Shown: positions 60,001 through 64,000 of the stretch, piece after piece | Layout: every line of letters begins with the position of its first letter | Position numbering within the stretch: position 1 is the first letter of the stretch | The notes under the pieces: model-generated | The model's input: the letters and a program-made list of their open reading frames with translations, nothing else | The model's database searches: none | What the model was told of the DNA's origin: nothing | Made by a program: the position numbers and the translations under genes | Source of the DNA: Paraburkholderia bannensis NBRC 103871 | GTDB taxonomy: Bacteria > Pseudomonadota > Gammaproteobacteria > Burkholderiales > Burkholderiaceae | Assembly: GCF_000685015.1 (NCBI RefSeq) | Contig: NZ_BAYA01000003.1 | Location: 434,001-498,000 of the forward strand | Direction: 5' to 3' | DNA length: 64,000 nucleotides

Positions 60001-63000
60001 CGCCGCCAGATCAGAATATGGTTGCCGTGCAAATGCAGCAGCGTGCCGGTCAAGCGTGCTTCGCCATGACGTTCGTTGACTGCCAGCGCAAGCTCGGAAA
60101 AACGCAGGGCCAGTTCGAAATCGCGCGAGACCCCCACTAGCAGCAGCGCGTAAATCGCGTAGATATAGCCCGCCAGCCGCGAGTTTCCGCGCGCGAGGCA
60201 CAACTCGGCTGCCTTGATGACCAGCAGCGGAAACAGCTCCTGCTTGCAGATATAAGCGCTGGGAATCGCATCGACGATCAGGCCGATCACGGCGTCGTGC
60301 CTGGCGTCCTCCACGCAGCCGCGTGTCGCCAGCGCGGCGACTTCGTGCGGCGGATATTGCTCGCGCAATGCCGCGAGCTTCTGCGCGACGAATGTCGGGT
60401 CGCTGCTCGCTTCCTGCACGTCGATCTTCAGCAGCGCCAGCGTTTCGAGCGTCGTCTCCACCGCACGCCGATAGTCGCCCGACGCCTGATGGACGCGAAT
60501 CTCCATGCGCCGCGCGCTCACGCGCTGCAACTGGTTGCCCGCGCATCGAACCGCATTGCGCGCGGTTTCGGTTGCGCGCGCGTAGTCGCCCGTGAGGTAC
60601 TCGCATTCGGCCAGGTCGAGCTGCAAGCGAAACACGTCGATATGCGCCGCGCTCACGCCGCGTTGCACGATGAGATTCTGCGCGTGAGTCAGGTACTCGC
60701 GCGCCGAACTCCAGGCGGCCGCCACGCGGGCCGCATTGCCCGCCATCACGTCGAGTTCGACGAGCCGTGCCAGGTCTTCGCGGCACAGGATGCGCTGCGA
60801 GCGGTTCAAGTGCCCGACCACCTCGAATACCTCGGCGGCGCCCGGCGACCCGGACATCGTACTGAGCAGCCTCGCGCCGATCTGTGCATGTGCACGCTCG
60901 CGCGCCGCTTCGTCGAGCAGCGCGTACGAAGCTTCCTGCACACGGTCGTGCGCGAAACGGTAGGCATCGCCCTTGCGCGAGACAAGACCGGCATGCTCCG
61001 CCTCCTGCAGCGTTTCCTGCACCGTCTGGCTATCTGCGCCCAGCACGCGCGCCAGCGCGCCGATGCGCGTCGTGCCGCCCACGCAGGCAAAGAACGCCAG
61101 CACCTGCTTGGTCTCGTCATTCAGGCGCGTCAGCCGCAACGTCAGCAGGTCGACGACGTTGTCGGTGTAGCCCTTGTCGCGGATCCGGTCGATATCCCAC
61201 GTCCAGCCTTCGCCGGGCGAAGCGGCAACGATCAGCCGCTCCTGCATCAACTCGCGCAGGAACTCGATCGTGAAGAAGGGGTTGCCCGCCGTCTTTTCGA
61301 AGATCACCGAAGCGAGCGGCGTCACGGCCTCGGGCTGCGCGCCCAGCGCCTCCGAAATCAGAATGACGATGTCCGCGTGTGTCAGCGGCAACAGGCCGAT
61401 TCTGGCCGTCGCCTTGCGAGCGGACAGGATGCTGTTGAGGCGTTCGCTTGCCACGCGCGAACGGCCCGGATCGATACTTCGATGCGCGAGCACCAGCAGC
61501 AGATTATTAATTTCGGTGTCCGACGCAAGTCCATCGATGATATCGAGCGTGCCCGTATCGAGCCACTGCACGTCATCGAGCATCAATACGAGCGGGCGCT
61601 GACGGTCGGAAAACAGCATCAGGAAGCGCTTCAGGGTCATCATGAAGCGGTTGGTCGCTTCCTGCGGCGGCAATGCCTCGACCTCGGGCTGTGCGCCCAC
61701 CACGGCCGCGATCTCCGGCACCAGGCTGACGATCAGCGCGCCACTCCTGCCGACGGCCTCGTCGAAGCGCTGTTTCCAGAGCGCGATTTCAGGCGCGGAC
61801 TTTCCCAGCAGCGGGCGCACGAGTCCGCGCAAGACCTGGACAAACGCCGCATAGGGCACGCTGTCGTTGTACTGATCGAATTTTCCGAGCGTGAAATGCA
61901 CGCCCGCCGTGCCGATATTGCGCTTGAACTCTTCGATCAGGAACGTCTTGCCGACGCCGGGATCGCCTTCGACAATCACCGCGGCGGCTTCGCCCGATTT
62001 GCGCACACGTTCGAGCGCACCGTGAAGCTGCTCAAGTTCGCGCTCGCGCCCATATGTCCGCACGGGGAAAAGCACCGGCGCGTTATGATCGGCCCGGCCG
62101 AATCGCGCGGCGGGGCCTTCCGCGCCGTGGGCGGCTTCTTCCAGACAAAGCTGGAGATCCGCCTCCACGCCGGCGGCGCTCTGGTAACGGTCGTCGGCAA
62201 ACTTGGCCAGCAGCTTGTTGATGACGAATTCGATCTCCGCACGAATATCCGGCACCGTGCGGCTCAATGGCCGCGGCGTGGTGACGAGATGCGAATAGAT
62301 CCATTCGTCGCGCCCCTGCGCATCGAACGGCAGATGTCCGCAAAGCAACTGATACAGCAGGACGCCGAGCGAATAGAGATCGCTGCGCGGGTCGCCGCGC
62401 TGATTGAGGACGCTCGTGCGCTCGGGAGCGAGGTAAGGCAACTGGTAGCCCGATATCACGCCGCTATCGCTGCCGCCCACAGGTTGGCCATCAATGCGGT
62501 TAGCGCTGCCAAATCCCGTGATCCAGACGCGCGATTGGGTATCCGCGAAAATATTCGCTGGGCGCACTTCATGGTGCACGATGCCGCACGCGTGCATGCT
62601 CTTGAGCGCAGCCGCAAGCGACGTCGCAAGCGCAAGGAAGCGGCCGGGCGAACAGCCGGGGCCGATCTCGCTGCTCAGCGGCGCGCCGTCGCAATGCTGC
62701 AACGTAAGCAGAAACTGGCTGCCAGAGCGAAACAGCCCCAGCGGACGCAGGCCCCATTGCGCGTCAATCGATACTCGCAGGGCGTGTTCGTTCTCGAACG
62801 ATGCGAGCAGCTCGCGAGAGCCGCGTTCCTCGGAGGGCGCCTTGACGATAAGCGGCTGCGCGCACGCATCGGTCGTGACGCGAACCATCACCACGTCGCC
62901 CTCGCGCTGGAGCACTTCCGCAGTCAAGATGCGTCCGTGAATTTCTGCGGCGCCCGTCGCCTCCCAACCCGGAATATCGGCGATCGGAAGCCGCCCCGCT

Positions 63001-63011
63001 CCTGCTGCCAT
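57009..63011 (-). CDS. 2000-residue fusion: pseudokinase, AAA-type ATPase, GAF, two PAS, histidine kinase
   Basis: Domain order from the sequence: a Ser/Thr-kinase fold at about 20-270; a NACHT/AAA-like ATPase with Walker A EGDPGVGKTFLIEEF (about 346) and MLDDVQWLD; a helical repeat region to about 1300; GAF (about 1320-1480); two PAS (about 1490-1750); histidine kinase with His in ASLAHDLKQPL (about 1777) and GTGIAGDIVDRLFEPFFTTK, GMGLGLSICRSII. The kinase domain has HHEVRPAN for HRDxKxxN and TGFG for DFG, so both catalytic Asp are gone. GGGGAG lies 4 bp before the ATG. Two LuxR-type regulators are upstream on the same strand. Confidence 0.9.
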   Translation of the reverse strand: MAAGAGRLPIADIPGWEATGAAEIHGRILTAEVLQREGDVVMVRVTTDACAQPLIVKAPSEERGSRELLASFENEHALRVSIDAQWGLRPLGLFRSGSQFLLTLQHCDGAPLSSEIGPGCSPGRFLALATSLAAALKSMHACGIVHHEVRPANIFADTQSRVWITGFGSANRIDGQPVGGSDSGVISGYQLPYLAPERTSVLNQRGDPRSDLYSLGVLLYQLLCGHLPFDAQGRDEWIYSHLVTTPRPLSRTVPDIRAEIEFVINKLLAKFADDRYQSAAGVEADLQLCLEEAAHGAEGPAARFGRADHNAPVLFPVRTYGRERELEQLHGALERVRKSGEAAAVIVEGDPGVGKTFLIEEFKRNIGTAGVHFTLGKFDQYNDSVPYAAFVQVLRGLVRPLLGKSAPEIALWKQRFDEAVGRSGALIVSLVPEIAAVVGAQPEVEALPPQEATNRFMMTLKRFLMLFSDRQRPLVLMLDDVQWLDTGTLDIIDGLASDTEINNLLLVLAHRSIDPGRSRVASERLNSILSARKATARIGLLPLTHADIVILISEALGAQPEAVTPLASVIFEKTAGNPFFTIEFLRELMQERLIVAASPGEGWTWDIDRIRDKGYTDNVVDLLTLRLTRLNDETKQVLAFFACVGGTTRIGALARVLGADSQTVQETLQEAEHAGLVSRKGDAYRFAHDRVQEASYALLDEAARERAHAQIGARLLSTMSGSPGAAEVFEVVGHLNRSQRILCREDLARLVELDVMAGNAARVAAAWSSAREYLTHAQNLIVQRGVSAAHIDVFRLQLDLAECEYLTGDYARATETARNAVRCAGNQLQRVSARRMEIRVHQASGDYRRAVETTLETLALLKIDVQEASSDPTFVAQKLAALREQYPPHEVAALATRGCVEDARHDAVIGLIVDAIPSAYICKQELFPLLVIKAAELCLARGNSRLAGYIYAIYALLLVGVSRDFELALRFSELALAVNERHGEARLTGTLLHLHGNHILIWRRPFRAAIPVLSHAMSHCVEAGDFIYAGYIAFESIWQAYERGEHLDEVTRLCRENLRFASELRNQTICATIELELKFLLRLQGVEAVEAVDSDMAATPEQRLAFLHETQFGCGIAFAAIMEMKADCLRGRFADAVARAREIEPLLGAVMAMPIEVTYYFLRALALLRVLDDEPQEAQRSLIERELADAIGRLKAWAQGAPENYGSRYALVVAEQARLVGDYAQAEQEYERAIELARENGQPHYEAMARECSAHFYRQRGLTSVAHACLRSARDAYALWGADAKVRSLEQEYHFLRETAHSTRHAAGQAALLGTVDVAAMVQLSQAVSSEIDLDKLVHAFMQLAVRHSGAQRALLMLWSGERLQIAAEAGYEGNGIIVEAREMDLCESLAPLAVIRHVMRAHETVVIDDGTEPNDFCDDRYLSSGRCRSLLCMPLLRHAGLVGVLYMENGVTPFVFDAARVKLMNMLAAQAAISIENARLYSELKRENVERRHTEQRLRRSEAFLEEGQRISKTGTFIWNTVTGRLLWSRENYELWGIEFSCEQPTIEMCLARVHVDDHPRFKEIFVQAVTEDALYRFEFSTVQDDGSLRRLQVIFRPWSGGEKGTREYIGSTTDITDRRAFEDALRRSEMYLSEAQRLSNIGSIGWNVDSREMTCSAQTYRILEMDEPLHAHMGLILERIHPDDVDQVRRALREAEEGASIIEAEYRVQVATGALKYLRMVARPIASVSRTVEYVGALADMTEIHQAQNALLRAQAELTHVTRVSTLGELTASLAHDLKQPLMAIITHGEAGMRWLNRAVPSIDEARNNLARIVSDADRASEVINRLRALARKERSNRTPIDLTQTVTEVVALVRQEMEKHDIRLRVVGGDDLPKVAADKIQIQQVVMNLVFNGMHSILRSSGGTRVLKISAELAGAQSVRVSVSDSGTGIAGDIVDRLFEPFFTTKSDGMGLGLSICRSIIEEHRGSIWAFNNDDGGATFCFELCAAEAGAADGVAA

Positions 63012-63065
63012 ACGTCTCCCCAAGACTAATCGCTGCGCGTGCGTGAGCGCTTTCACTCAGCACGT

Positions 63066-63722
63066 TCAATTGTTCGCGTATTGCGAGGCGCTGATCACTT
63101 CCATTTTTCTCACGAGATCGGCGACGGATTGCGCTTCGAGCTTGCGCATCGCCGAGCTGCGGTGAATCTTCACCGTGATTTCGCTGAGTTTCAATTCGCC
63201 GGCAATCTGCTTGTTCAGCAGGCCTTCCACCACGTACGACACGACTTCGCGCTCACGCGAGGTCAACAGGTCGTAACGCGCGCGCAGCGACGCCTCCGCG
63301 CGGGCGCGCTCGCGCCACGCCGCATGACGGCCCAGTGCCGTCGACACCGCATCGATCACGCGCTGCTCGCGAACCGGCTTGGTGAGAAAGTCGATCGCGC
63401 CGGCCTTCATGGCCCGCACCGACATTTCAATATCGCCATGCGCCGTCATGAAGACGATCGGCATGTCGATTTCGTAGCGGCTCGCGCTCTGCTGAAAACT
63501 CAGGCCGCTTTCGCCGCGCAAGCGCACGTCCAGCAGCAGGCAGCCTGGCAGGTCTTCTTTGGGTGCACGCAGAAAGTCGTCGATGCGCGTAAAAGTACGG
63601 GCAACGAAACCGGACGAGCGCAGCAAGCTGGACAGGCCCTCGCAAATCGACTCGTCATCGTCGATCACGTAGACCACTCCGCCTTCGATTATCGGCGCAA
63701 CCTGCATTGCGTTCTTGTCCAT
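63066..63722 (-). CDS. FixJ/NarL-type response regulator
   Basis: About 218 residues from the ATG at 63722 (GGGGA 6 bp upstream; an ATG at 63734 is also possible). The receiver has VIDDDESICEGLSSLL, phospho-acceptor Asp in LLLDVRLRG and Lys in FLTKPVR. A LuxR-type HTH follows: LTSREREVVSYVVEGLLNKQIAGELKLSEITVKIHRS. It lies 54 bp before the hybrid kinase and is the best candidate for its output. Confidence 0.9.
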   Translation of the reverse strand: MDKNAMQVAPIIEGGVVYVIDDDESICEGLSSLLRSSGFVARTFTRIDDFLRAPKEDLPGCLLLDVRLRGESGLSFQQSASRYEIDMPIVFMTAHGDIEMSVRAMKAGAIDFLTKPVREQRVIDAVSTALGRHAAWRERARAEASLRARYDLLTSREREVVSYVVEGLLNKQIAGELKLSEITVKIHRSSAMRKLEAQSVADLVRKMEVISASQYANN

Positions 63723-63780
63723 TACCGTCCCCATGCAGCCCTGCCGGTTATTTTCACCACACGCGTGGCCGCAACCGCGA

Positions 63781-64000
63781 TTACCCGCGGGCAAGTTGCA
63801 ACGTGCGAATCTTTCTCACCAGTTCCGCCGTGGTGCGCGCCGCCAGCTTTTTCATGGCGCGCGCACGGTAAATCTTCACGGTCATTTCGCTGAGTTCCAG
63901 TTCGTTCGCGGCGGCCTTGTTCATATAACCCGCCGCGACGAGCATGGCGATATCGCGCTCGCGCGGCGTCAAGGTCGCGAACTGCTCCCTCAACTCGCTT
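63781..64000 (-). CDS. response regulator, C-terminal LuxR HTH (partial at window edge)
   Basis: The last 72 or so codons of a second FixJ/NarL-type regulator: LTPRERDIAMLVAAGYMNKAAANELELSEMTVKIYRARAMKKL, a complete LuxR-type HTH close in sequence to that of the gene at 63066. The frame is open at the window edge, so the receiver domain lies beyond. The two regulators are probably tandem paralogues. Confidence 0.85.
   Translation of the reverse strand, partial: SELREQFATLTPRERDIAMLVAAGYMNKAAANELELSEMTVKIYRARAMKKLAARTTAELVRKIRTLQLARG

Noticed and set aside
60297..63029. A 910-codon open frame antisense to the giant hybrid kinase
   Set aside because: Composition is dominated by Arg, Ala and His and mirrors the coding strand; no start signal or domain.

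Overview
The window is high-GC, densely coded proteobacterial DNA. The gene families point to Burkholderiaceae, most likely Paraburkholderia, Caballeronia or a close relative: an OmpC-type Burkholderia porin, many LysR, AraC, GntR and MocR regulators, an FlhC, a short H-NS-like protein, YddG, and a formaldehyde-activating-enzyme homologue. It reads as an accessory catabolic region of a secondary replicon rather than a core chromosome. I saw no rRNA, tRNA, CRISPR array, insertion sequence or prophage.

Layout. 1-2.2 kb: a trans-3-hydroxy-L-proline dehydratase and a LivK-type binding protein in one minus-strand operon. 2.4-6.8 kb: small genes (DUF2322-like, AraC, LysE), a lower-GC pair that looks like a cysteine peptidoglycan hydrolase with a periplasmic partner, and two GNAT acetyltransferases. 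6.8-13.1 kb: a Tat-exported sulfatase with a divergent LysR, an alanine racemase, a carboxymuconolactone-decarboxylase homologue and a MocR regulator. 13.3-26.5 kb: a betaine-type uptake and catabolism region with an enolase-superfamily enzyme, two OpuAC-type binding proteins, one permease/ATPase pair, a porin, two GcvA-like LysR regulators, an MFS carrier, and a divergent Fae-homologue/aldo-keto reductase/aldehyde dehydrogenase operon. 26.4-32.3 kb: a minus-strand operon of aldehyde dehydrogenase, MFS carrier, a second enolase-superfamily protein and a GMC oxidoreductase.

32.4-42.5 kb is a surface and regulation block: tiny exported proteins, an orphan FlgH, two close OmpR-type response regulators sharing one histidine kinase, a LprI-like protein, a lipoprotein, a tyrosine-phosphatase-fold lipoprotein without its catalytic Cys/Arg, and an FlhC without FlhD. 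FlhC has a near-consensus sigma70 promoter preceded by 10-bp-phased repeats. 42.6-54.2 kb holds amino-acid metabolism: an APC permease, a DadA-type oxidase, an MFS carrier, a DapA-type lyase, an aldehyde dehydrogenase, the YddG exporter, FadR-type and GlxA-type regulators, and serine hydroxymethyltransferase. 54.3-64 kb is signalling: a chemoreceptor, an H-NS-like protein with an altered DNA-binding core, a lone receiver, a 2000-residue pseudokinase-ATPase-histidine kinase fusion, and two FixJ/NarL-type regulators, the last cut by the window edge.

The probable metabolic theme is uptake of quaternary ammonium and proline-derived osmolytes, their conversion through semialdehydes, and one-carbon handling (Fae homologue, GlyA). 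The most novel-looking items are the hydrolase/partner pair at 4.6-5.4 kb, the Fae-homologue operon, the FlgH/FlhC/two-component block, the catalytically dead-looking phosphatase, and the giant pseudokinase fusion. All functions are read from sequence alone and no searches were run.
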